From assembly GCA_014529385.2 (NCBI GenBank), contig CM043947.1:125214391-125278390 (forward strand): DNA of 64,000 nucleotides. Direction: 5' to 3'. The notes under the pieces were generated by a model that was given only the letters and a program-made list of their open reading frames with translations, was not told the origin of the DNA and did no database searches. Shown in pieces: positions 46,324-56,460 of this stretch (position 1 is its first letter; each line of letters starts with the position of its first letter). A program made the position numbers and the translations under genes. This DNA is from Adiantum capillus-veneris. Taxonomy: Eukaryota; Streptophyta; Polypodiopsida; Polypodiales; Pteridaceae.

Positions 46324-48900
46324 TTTAGCTACGAAGAAGTAGAGTATGGTGTGTCCTTATGTCAGACTTTTGAACATATTGGAACACATAGAACTACATG
46401 TTCATCTCTAATGAATGTTACTTGCCAACATACTTTGTCAGCACACCTGGTAAGTCCTTGACGTATGAAACTATTGAAAGAATCTCCAACCCCACCGCAA
46501 CAGGTGTTAAAAGTTGAAAACCGTACTTAAGAAAATTCTAGAATAGGGACAAAATCATCTATTCAGAAATGCGTTGTGCTAACGTATGCTCTTAGCAGAT
46601 CCTTTATCAAAATAAATATTTGTAAGTTGCCCATCCAACACGAGATGAATAGCAGCAGTAGTAAGAGTGAGGTGTTGTTCCCCAACCACTTACAGACAGT
46701 CTTTCCTGACTCGATAAACTAGGACTCAATCATTGAGTATCGAGTCATATATTTTATATGGAGTGAAGACAACCAACTAGTTTGAAAGCGGGTGGACTGG
46801 AGTAAGCTCATGGAGTTTAGATCATCCAACCATAGACACCCATCCTGAGCCAGTGCCTTGTATGGTAGGGTGTAAACTCCTAATAAATCTGCAGGAGAGA
46901 TTGCACAGGCAGTGCAAGAAGGTGCAGAGAGAATAAAGTTCATGAATTGGCATGCCGCTTCAAATAAATCAGTGTTAAACACTAGGGCCCATAACACCTA
47001 GTGTGCAAGCATTTAACACAAATTTATCCAAACCGCCATTCCATGACGAGACTTTCTATGGTACGTAAGTGAAAGCCTTTCAGTAAGAGTTGGACCATAA
47101 CAGAATGTGAAAGATGAGTCACACCTAGGTACCAACCATGAGACATTCTCAGTAACTTAGCATACTTGGCTATATGTAGAAACAACCCTCCGTTAAGGTG
47201 GTTTCATAGCACTTGTCATCGCAACAAATCTGTACTGAGTACCCAACAATTTTTGGCCACTAAAATTGTTCCTGATACGATGTGCTTCAAATGGTCTAAT
47301 AAACGGATGCGACCAGCACGTAGGGACTTCGTCGTGACACATCATTAAGAATTAGGCACCAGTGTTCGTCCCAGAGACTCATATTCACCACATGTGGAAT
47401 ATGTCTCAAATAAGGATGGCCGAAAAAGCGACATCCATCGAGTACAAGATGTACTTGTGTATGGAGGAACTGCAAAACACTCCACGACAAGAGTGAGAGG
47501 GACCCTCATTATCTTGCTCCACACTGGCTAAACCAAACTCCTTGAGTTCCTAGACTATGTTGTATCCCATGTGACAACATGTGCCAAATTGAACCCTACA
47601 AGTAGGTTCGTAACAGCATAAGACAAAAAGATAGATTGGACACTTGGCCCAAAATACTTTGTCTCGACATGCCCTTGGCATGTCTCTGTAACATTCAAGC
47701 GTACTTAGACGTCTTGAAAAACCAAGCAAAGCATATTGAAAATGGAATAACACCAAATCAATAGATGCGTACCTGAAGATTTGAACGTAATGTACACTTA
47801 CCTGTATTCAGATGGAGAGGAGTACGTCCCCTACCTGAAAAAACAAACAGCATTGTACTGAGAACCTTGGGTGTTGCCTTTGCAATCCAAGCCCTTGGAT
47901 TAGAATCTATGTAGTCAAACCCCTTGGTAAGACTCTTTGTAGAAATTGCTCAACTAGCAGATAACGGTAACCAACATAGTCAACCGTGTACATAGTCAAG
48001 TGTGTCCATCCGCTACCGTGTTTTGTAGATTGCGGAATTCTTTCCTTGAAAGTATAACTGGGAGAGATCAACTGTGATCCTTAATGCAGATCAAACTATG
48101 ATCCTTAATGCCTATGGGGTGATGTAACAATCACCCGCCGGGTCTTTCCCCAAAACAGTATGTCCATAGACACTCCGTAGTGTTATAGAGAGAGCAGGAG
48201 ACCCACACAAGTGAACTACCGATCTCTTATGGACAACCATGCTATCACAACTGATTGTTGCGTCTATACTCTGTGGTAGAGATCAGCTGGTGTGAGTTTA
48301 ATATTATCAAAAACTCACTTGAGCGTCGCACTAAAAACATGTAGTGCAAAAATGACACCCTAAACATCCGTAATGACAAGACGCTTGCTTGTCAATTAAC
48401 CTCAATGTGTACTCCACTGGGTAGAGCTGTTTGATCTTGAGAACAATCATCCAAGGAATACCAACAAGTGGATCTTACCCTAGATTTAGCAATGGCTCTT
48501 AGCCAGCGTGCGTGGTTCATAGCCCTCATGGAAATTAGTGTTCAATCCTTGAACCTATGAAGACTAATGTGGATGGCACCTTGCCCAATTTCTAGCTGAG
48601 AGTTTAGAGCATCTTGGCTCAGGAGGACTCACTAGCGCAACATGTAACAAAACGTTTGTAGAAGATTTTCATTTTGTTCCTTAGAGAAAGAGATGGAGAA
48701 CGAAAATAAGAGCATGTTGGGCTGAGGAACTTTCCTTAAGATTTTAGAGTGTGTGCCTAAGCTATGTGCTCTTACACATCGTAAGCCGGACTTGCAGCTT
48801 ATCGTATAAGCATTCCCCAGTTTTTCGGAATGACTCTCTTGATGAGAGAGGTAACAGAAAACTCATTCCAATCCACCTAGCTTGCAGGGGTCATGATTGT
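46324..48900 (-). mobile_element. inverted family A interior
   Basis: Reverse-complement of 41.0-45.1 kb in several collinear blocks: 46.38-47.23 matches 44.22-45.11, 47.24-47.62 matches 42.31-42.62, and 47.8-48.8 matches 41.0-42.1. It has the same lack of coding potential. Confidence 0.7.
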
Positions 48901-49739
48901 ATGAGGATGACTTAGCATTGGTACTTTGCCCATGAAATAAGTCCTAGATTTAGGTTTCCTTTTAGTGTGGTTGTGTGTTAATAACAACCGACAATCATTT
49001 TAAACAATCCGTCACTGATTTTGTCCTTAACAGATTTGCGACCGTGATAGTGGAAGCGTAATCCATGAAGTGGTGGAGGTCATTCCTCCTGGCTAGCATG
49101 ACTTGCATACAAAAGTGGAAGCCCGTGGCTACCGTAAAAGTTAATATCAGAAATGTCTTGCATCGATTGGAGTGGTAGTGATTCGATGAAATAAAGTTCT
49201 TGTACCGACGGGACTGGTAGTGAGTCAGTGAAATGAGGTCCTGATTAATGTAAATGCCCTAAACTTGGTTTCCACTGCTCTTGGCCCCAAGTCAATGGTA
49301 ACACGATTTAGAAACCGTGTTGCACATGAAATTGGTTCTACCAAAAATGATTATTTCAGAAAAGAAATTAGGGCATAATCCTACCCAATTGGAAAAAAAA
49401 TGGGTAATACTCTAAAAAGGTCACATGCACGTATAAAGACATATAACTAATGTGCCTTGCACCAAAACTCAAGTTTATGTCGAATCACTAACTCATGCAT
49501 CATGTTTACGTTTGTCGGACATGTGGACACTGCTTTTTTTGATGCGTTCCTAAGAAAATAACGCATAATTTTTGACTTTTTGCATGTTGAAAGTCGGATG
49601 GTGATAGTCGCTTCCTGACCAGGTTGGTCGTGCCCAGATTTGTTCCGACAACCGAATTATTTTGGACATGTTGTACCTCTTTAGTCATAACTGGTAGATT
49701 GACAACCCTTGGGTTGCTGGCAAGTGGGGAGCTGATTCT
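48901..49739. other. no gene seen
   Basis: Short overlapping frames only. Two similar ACTGGTAGTGATTCGATGAAAT-type phrases near 49,165 and 49,210 form a diverged 40-bp repeat. Confidence 0.4.
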
Positions 49740-50060
49740 GGTAGCATTCTGTTATGAGCATGTTATAAACAAAGGTTTATATTCTGCAACTTAAGAAAGG
49801 ACAATAGACATGCTAAGAGCATAAACTTGCTACGCACATAAAATATAGGTGGCTACACCATTCAGAGGTGCTAAGAGCATACATTTAGGATCTACTAAAT
49901 AGCATATGCACATTACAACCCTTGATATGATTCTTATGGTACGATTTTAAGATGATTTGACTAGTCTACAGTCAAGTCTATTGCTTTACAACTCTTGTGA
50001 AAACTTATTCTTTTCACTCTAGTTTTCGAGGACGAAAACTCTTCCTTAAGGGGGGAGTAA
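49740..50060 (+). other. family A 3' interior and polypurine tract
   Basis: Homologous (inverted) to 45.72-45.96 kb. It ends TTTTCGAGGACGAAAACTC and AAGGGGGGAGTAA directly before an LTR. Confidence 0.75.
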
Positions 50061-50237
50061 TGTCAGGACAAGGTTCCTACAGGGCAAGGCCCAACCTAGG
50101 GGGTCAGGGACCTAGGCCAAGGGCCTGGACTAGACCAGTGTGGACTGGGGATGCGCTTAGGGCAAGAGCTAAGAGCTAGGCCTATATAAAGGGCGGCAGG
50201 GAGGAGGATCCTATGTCTTAGTTCCCTAGGTCTTACA
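50061..50237 (+). repeat. family A LTR (3' LTR)
   Basis: 177 bp, TGTCAGGACAAGG...GGTCTTACA, after a purine tract, with TATA box intact. Confidence 0.92.
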
Positions 50238-50243
50238 GTACCA

Positions 50244-50420
50244 TGTCAGGACAAGGGTCCTACGGGGCAAGGCCCAACCTAGGGGGTCAGGGACCTGGGC
50301 CAAGGGCGTGGACTGGAGCAGTGTGGACTGGGGATCCGCTTAGGGCAAGAGCTAGGATCTAGGCCTATATAAAGGGCGGTAGGGAGGAGGATCCTATGTC
50401 TCAGTTCCCTAGGTCTTACA
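50244..50420 (+). repeat. family A LTR (5' LTR), tandem to the previous one
   Basis: 177 bp and full length. It starts 6 nt (GTACCA) after the preceding LTR and is followed by a primer-binding site, so it opens a second element head to tail with the first. Confidence 0.92.
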
Positions 50421-50421
50421 T

Positions 50422-50433
50422 TGGTATCAGAGC
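50422..50433 (+). other. family A primer-binding site (tRNA-iMet)
   Basis: TGGTATCAGAGC, 1 nt after the LTR. Confidence 0.9.
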
Positions 50434-52600
50434 CCTAGGCTATTCTAGGAAAGGAGGAGGAGGGTGTGGCTTCTCATGCAATCCATGCAAGCAAGGAGGG
50501 CCGAAGCTTCTTGTAGGAGGCGGGCATGGCCACTTACTAGCAGGCGAGGGACGGCACATCTTCAAGTCCGCGATAAATCACCCCTTAGGTGGGGGAAGCG
50601 AAGCAAGGTCGCCTTTTTCACAGTGCTCGCAAAGCGGCACTACCGCGTCGCAGAAGGTGGGGGAGTAAAATTCGACACAGGGCAAGGGTGTGAGATGCAA
50701 CAGAGCGTGCGGTGTCTCTCTCTTTCTCTCCTTCGAGGTAGCTGCTCACCATCGCAAGCTTGAAAGCCTTTATTTTCACACACAGGCGCCCACAGGCCTT
50801 TGGCCTTAGGGCACATTTTTTAAAATTTTTTATTTTAAACCTGGGGCAAGTGCCCATGGGCAATTTACTACACTTCGACCCCAACCTTCGATATGAAATC
50901 GAAGCATGCAAGGGGAGACGTACAGCCAGCATGCATGGGCCATGCGAAGTGTGACAGAAAGAGAGTTTCAGGGGTTGCCTAAATCGGCATGTAAACAAAT
51001 TCAAAAAAAAAAGTGACACGCTTCGGCATGGCCAACCTTTCAAGGAAAGATGGCTGCATGACGGTATCGCAGAGATGGATTTTTCTCACAAATTCGATCT
51101 TTTCCAACCACGACAAAGACTAGACTGGATTATAAGGTTTGAGCTTCCATATTCTTTTGGTTTTCATAGTTCTATGTATACTATTGCATTGCAAGAACAA
51201 GTCATTAGGTAACATGTTAATCTTGACCATGGTACACTGCGAGATTACCTACAAGATGGGTATGGCCATGATCAATGCAATACATCCAATTTATAGCTGG
51301 GCATTATCGTGATTTGGACTAAGGAGCAAGGCTCAATTAGAGATAACCCATGCAAGGGATTTTTGGCACTCTACCGAGGCAAGGTTGGCACTCTACCGAG
51401 GCAAGGTTGTCTTGTCGTACATACAGCTCAGACATGGCCGGTGCCTTATAAGGCAACGGTGATTGGCAAGCCCGATCATTAATTCAGTTCTCAGAAGTAG
51501 ACAATCCAAAATACTGGAGTTGAATCCACTGTCGGCGTTGTCTATGGAACCAAACATCAGTATTGGGAAAACCTTTTCTCTGTTTTCTTCTTGTTGGCAA
51601 CTCATTCGATTCTTACGGAGGGAAGCTTCATCAATAAGTGTACTTAATAAGGTTCACAATTGATTTTTTGGTTATGCAGCATCTGTTTCATAGCTATGAT
51701 ATGCAATAGACGTGCATACACTTTAGGCATGCACATCACAAGCATGGCTTGTGAAAATTACCGTAAGTACCAAAACGTGGATTTGTTTAAAGATTGGAAT
51801 GAAGCATGGCAAAATTGCAATCTCAAGGATACATGCATGGTCTTTTATTGCACCTATTTTTGAAGGAAGCAAGGCTTCAATTTACGACTCTTACATTTAG
51901 TTGTTTCCCGTTTGGGGTATGCTATGAGCACACGCCCTTGGGGAAGTTCTCCGTATGCCTACAGTATATTTCCGGCCAACTTTCTCCCACGGACCAGAGA
52001 GGGTTATGATCTACATTGGAGTGGTCTTTTCTTCCGACATCTCCAGACAACTGGTTACAGAGCAGGATGATCAGGTTAGACCATGTTCAATATTGTTTAT
52101 TTTTCCATGTTTATACATTTACATTGGAAATTAATGCTTTGGGGCAAAGCAAAGTTCTTTGACAATTTTACATGAAGCAAGGCTTCTTCCTTGTGCCAAG
52201 GTACTGCCCACTAACTTGGAATCACGGGCAATGGCACACAAGCTCACAGAATCCCTACCTATTTCGATTGTGCAAGGCACTAATGGTTTTGGCTCTCATG
52301 TTTGTGGCCATCACGTTCACCAAGGGCTTAAAAATCTGTATGCAAAGCATGCTAACCAGGGGGCATGAATTCCACCGCTTCAGAACTTACGCTTCCGCTA
52401 TCACACCAGGTACTCTGTCTTCACAGACAAACTAACTTCTTGATGGTTTAAATTTATGGTTGCTGTCAACGCACACTACCACTAAATGGAACCTAAATCT
52501 ACGACCTATTTCACAGGCAAAGTGCAGTATTAAGTCATTTTTCTAAAGTCACGACCCCATACATGGGTGTAAGCATGTTAACTTGTCATGCTTTTTGTGC
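50434..52600 (+). mobile_element. family A interior, non-coding
   Basis: Collinear with parts of 39.0-41.0 kb: the CAGGCCTTTGGCCTT block, CATGGGC, CAACTGGTTACAG and CTTCCGCTATCACAC. A 22-bp direct duplication (GGCACTCTACCGAGGCAAGG) lies at about 51,366 and 51,388. Frames of up to 141 codons occur but have no motif and are not conserved between copies. No matching 3' LTR was found to the right. Confidence 0.55.
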
Positions 52601-52950
52601 TAGTTATCATGTGGCAACAAGCATATCTTGTAAGCATAATGAGAGTGTAACTTTTCAAACGTGTGGGAATCTATCAAATATTTCAAAATAGGGAGACCAC
52701 CCTGAATCCACTTTCCTGACCATTTACGCAGTGTTACTCTGAGGGGAGTGGGGCAGTCAAAATGCGTGGAGAGAAGCGGAGTGGGGCAGTCAACATGCAT
52801 GGAGAGAAGCGGGACGCAGGAGCGAGAGGTAAGAGGGGCGCAGGGGCCAAAGGTAAGAGAGAACCAAAAACAAAGTCGAGGGTTGAACTTTCTGCTGCTT
52901 CTTCTCCGCCCTGAAAAAGGGTGAATCTCTCTGATTCCCCAGCATCCCCA

Positions 52951-52990
52951 ATGGCAAAGACCTTGCATACAAAGGGGAAGGATGACTCGG

Positions 52991-53079
<89 letters not shown>

Positions 53080-54449
53080 CTCATTATGATTTGTGAGGAT
53101 ATAGTTGTTGTTGGTGTTGTCTTGGCTGGAGAGTTGTCCCTTGATGTCGGCTTTAGCAGTACGATATCTTGTGAATAGTCACTTGAAATACAATCGCTCA
53201 AGTCGAAGTCTGGCTCAAGAAGCACAAACCAGTGTTTGATTTGAACCTTGAAATTGAAAGGAAGTACTCAATACTGCACTTTTCTACAGTTAATCTTGTG
53301 ACATTGGGGGTGTGCAGGCCGATGGAAAGCTCCAAAGTTTACAGTCCCAATACAGAGAAAGTTCTGTATTACAGCAGAAGAGTTCAATGATGTTCATGGC
53401 CTCTCCCTGGCTGGTGCCAACCCCAAACTAGTGAGGTGGGATCAAATCAGTGATGTGGAGTGGTTCACTGTTTTCAGAGAGTCAAAGAATCGTAGTCACT
53501 ATCACATTAAATGCAGTTGTTTGCGTACTGATATGCTCGACCAGGTGATGCAGCTGCATTACAAGGTGTACCAGAAGCCCCCAACAAACATGGAGATCAA
53601 CTCTGCATTCGCCAAGGGGTTTGTAAAAGAATTCAGCCCGGCGGCAATTGCAAATAGCTCAGCCATGCAATTCAATTGGGCTAAATTCGCTGTCCAGCAT
53701 TTGCAGGACCTCCGAGAGAAAGGGTACTACGAGGCCCATGTCGAAAAGTGGAGGATGCGTAATGTATGTCTAAACATCGAGGAGGCGCGAGCTGAAATGA
53801 AGGAGGATACAAAGGAGACACCCATCTCTCGCCACAGCACTCACCAACAAGCTGAAAGCCTGTCATTTTTTAGCATTGAGAATTTGCATCACATAAAGGC
53901 TGCCTCTGAAATTCTCAGCAAAACAACTGCAAGATGCTAAAGAACATCTTCTAACTGCAAAATCAGACTTTGAAGCTGCGAGGGTTGTCCAAGCAAGCAA
54001 TGCTAGGGTCACCCCAATTGTGCTTTCTATGAGACAAAAGCTTCACCACGCTGAAAATGAATTACAGAGGTTACTACAGAGCGACAGCGTGGATGCAAAG
54101 AGGGAAATAGAGTGTAAAGTAAAAATAGAGACATTTAAAGAGACATTGGAAGGTTTGGCATTTCCTAACAGTGAGGACACTTTTGCTGCTGACTCAACTT
54201 GTCAGCGTAAGTGCGTGACTTTTATGCTTCTACCGTATGATTGGAATATGTGTACAACAAACCTATGTACTTACCATGCTCCTCTTTTTTTTGGTGTGCA
54301 GATTAATGTGGAGGTTATGGAAGCAAAAGTGAATGCATGTGAAGGTCAATTGCAGCTCCTAATGCACATGAGCAAGATGCTCCAAGGCTCCCCCATTCCC
54401 ACTGCCCTGTGTAATATGGCTATGGGCACTTTTATAGAAAGTATAGAAG

Positions 54450-54493
<44 letters not shown>

Positions 54494-54536
54494 TCTCTTT
54501 CTCTCTCTCTCTCTATTCCCTATCTCTCTCTCTCTC

Positions 54537-54628
<92 letters not shown>

Positions 54629-54773
54629 GATCGAACGAGCAACTGAGCTAGTGAGATCTAGACGCCCACGACTACGGAGGCCAGACCACACAACATTGAC
54701 AGAGGCTGCATCAGAGGATCCAGGTCACTTTGGCTCGACATGCACAATGCCCGTTCAGACTACTGACCATGGA
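52951..54773 (+). CDS. possible multi-exon gene of unknown function
   Basis: Candidate exons on one strand: (1) ATG 52,951 to 52,990 (MAKTLHTKGKDDS), ending at a GT that opens a (CT)n-rich intron; (2) 53,318-53,940, after a GGGTGTGCAG acceptor, reading RWKAPKFTVPIQRKF and then an acidic, Trp-containing stretch; (3) a coiled-coil-like stretch about 53,913-54,206 (QLQDAKEHLLTAKSDFEAAR), reached only after a shift near 53,905, ending near GTAAGT; (4) 54,302 onward after a T-rich GTGTGCAG acceptor (INVEVMEAKVNACEGQLQ), running into a TA/CT microsatellite; (5) about 54,628-54,770. The phase at the GTAAGT donor does not join exons 3 and 4 cleanly. No domain recognised. It could be a pseudogene or transposon-captured fragment. 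Confidence 0.35.
52994..53078 (+). repeat. (TC)n microsatellite, about 42 units
   Basis: Uninterrupted TC run just inside a putative first intron. Confidence 0.97.
54452..54625 (+). repeat. compound (TA)n-(CT)n microsatellite
   Basis: (TA)n at 54,452-54,490 followed by a CT-rich run to 54,625 with a few interruptions. Confidence 0.97.
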
Positions 54774-54879
54774 GGAGATTGATGAGGTCCGCCAGCGACA
54801 GATGTTGGATCTCCTATGATCTACCTATCCCAGCTAGCTGGTTTAGCTGCTTAGTCCACACCCAGTAGTTTAGGATTCC

Positions 54880-55005
54880 ATAATATTTTATTTTGTCATC
54901 TTGTTATTCTGACTTTGTATCAGACCCACCACATTGTAACTTTCTGGTCTCATAGGTCACTTTGGCCTTTTGAAGACGTTAATATAACATTTCATTTCAT
55001 TTCTC
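54880..55005 (+). mobile_element. LINE 3'-end fragment
   Basis: GTAACTTTCTGGTCTCATAG and TCACTTTGGCCTTTTGAAGACG resemble the last 60 bp of the LINE at 59.84-59.9 kb (GTAACTTTGGTCCCATAG...). A TTTCATTTCATTT tail follows. Probably a 5'-truncated copy. Confidence 0.45.
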
Positions 55006-55049
55006 TCTTTAATTTATCTTTCTTTAATTTTAATATCCTACGCATACAT

Positions 55050-55050
55050 T

Positions 55051-55128
<78 letters not shown>

Positions 55129-55233
55129 AGTTTTAATTTTCTACGCATACATTTTTCTCTCTCTTCAGTTTTAATTTTCTACGCATACATTTTTCTCTCT
55201 CTCTCTCTTTAATTTCCTACATGCACACACACT

Positions 55234-55270
<37 letters not shown>
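55050..55270 (+). repeat. (CT)n tracts with a repeated ACGCATACATT spacer
   Basis: CT runs at 55,054-55,126 and about 55,230-55,270 are separated by two near-identical TTCAGTTTTAATTTTCTACG blocks and one variant at 55,015. The cluster lies directly upstream of the LINE. Confidence 0.9.
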
Positions 55271-55271
<1 letters not shown>

Positions 55272-55503
55272 AAAAAACGCAGCCGTTTTTTGACCTAGTA
55301 GACAGCAGTCCACTCTTTTGATCATAACTTCTTCATCCGACCTCCGATTTGGGTGATCTATAGCCTCAATCGAAGAGCACAAAGTCCTCTACGCATTGTT
55401 GTAAAGACAGAATTTTTCAGAGTTATGGAAGGCATTTCTGTAGCAGCATTTTCGAAGTGAACAGGTTCAACAAAATTGATTCTCATCTCCTATTTTACAT
55501 ACA

Positions 55504-56454
55504 ATGTCTTCCGGCACTCGCAAGGGTTCTTCTTCTTCAACAAGGTCCACAACCATTGTGGAAAATGATCCAAAATCTCCTAAGTGTGGAGATAGCAACA
55601 CAACCACCCAACCAACGACATCGGAAACCATGATCATGGCATACTTGGTATCATTGCAAGAGACCGTAAACAAACAAGGCGAAGACTTACGAGCACTTGC
55701 AATGGAGAATGGCACACTAAGGGTACTTGTGGTTGAGAATGAGAATCTCAAGAGGACACTTGAGATACAAACAACACGTTTGATGCAACTTGAAGAGGAA
55801 GTCAAGGAATGTAAACGCTCTCTTGTGGACTTGAATGCTTTGAAGGAGCGGATGAGCAAAGTAGAGCATGACCATGTATTGAAAGAGGAGAAATTTGACA
55901 CTATGAGCCGGGATGTATGCGACATGAAAAATGTATGCACAAACAAGTCTTGGGCTGATGTATGTGGTAGCAATGTGGTTTCTAATTCCTCACTCATGCA
56001 AGCTATGGTTCAAACAAAGAATGTTGAGAATGTGGATGCGGAGGAGTTGAAGGAACGGGAGCGACGTTCCAAGAACATTGTTATTTGTGGAATTCCCGAA
56101 GAGAAGTTAGAGACACCTCCTTCTCTTGCCATTGTTATTGAAGATTTCTTCAAAACCCACTTTGGCATGTCCGGAGTTATGGTCTATGGAGCACATAGAG
56201 TGGGGAAGCAAGGAGCTCCTCGCTCGGGAGAACGGCCAATTGTATGCACCATGCCGGATGAGACCAAGCGAAAGATTATCCTTGATAATAGTTGGATCTA
56301 TTTGAGGGATACAAAATGTTTTGTATGTGAAGATCGCACTATTAAGCAACAAAATATGCGTCGCAAGGCATATGAGGAAAAGAATAATAAAAACAAGGAG
56401 ATCTCTCATGAAGAAAATGTGCCCAAAGAGGAGGCAAGTCTCTCAAGCAAATAG
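55504..56454 (+). CDS. LINE ORF1 protein (RNA-binding, coiled coil)
   Basis: 316 aa. A Ser/Thr-rich start (MSSGTRKGSSSSTRSTT) is followed by a coiled coil at about residues 50-125 (LENENLKRTL-like heptads, MQLEEEVKECKRSLVDL). Next is KSWADVCGSN, then a conserved block starting SKNIVICGIPEE (residues 189-200) with GAHRVGK and RPIVCTMPDE. The KNIVI-GIPE block is the hallmark of the L1 ORF1p / transposase-22 RNA-binding domain (established knowledge). The protein should trimerise and coat LINE RNA. ATG at 55,504 is the first in frame. It ends at TAG 56,452-56,454, in the same frame as ORF2. Confidence 0.9.
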   Translation: MSSGTRKGSSSSTRSTTIVENDPKSPKCGDSNTTTQPTTSETMIMAYLVSLQETVNKQGEDLRALAMENGTLRVLVVENENLKRTLEIQTTRLMQLEEEVKECKRSLVDLNALKERMSKVEHDHVLKEEKFDTMSRDVCDMKNVCTNKSWADVCGSNVVSNSSLMQAMVQTKNVENVDAEELKERERRSKNIVICGIPEEKLETPPSLAIVIEDFFKTHFGMSGVMVYGAHRVGKQGAPRSGERPIVCTMPDETKRKIILDNSWIYLRDTKCFVCEDRTIKQQNMRRKAYEEKNNKNKEISHEENVPKEEASLSSK

Positions 56455-56460
56455 GGATGC

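Noticed and set aside
50618-51043. 141-codon minus-strand frame in family A interior
   Set aside because: Not retained in the homologous 39-kb copy.
54359-54691. Arg/Glu-repeat minus-strand frame and Ser/Leu plus-strand frame at the TA/CT tract
   Set aside because: Produced by dinucleotide repeats, not by coding sequence.
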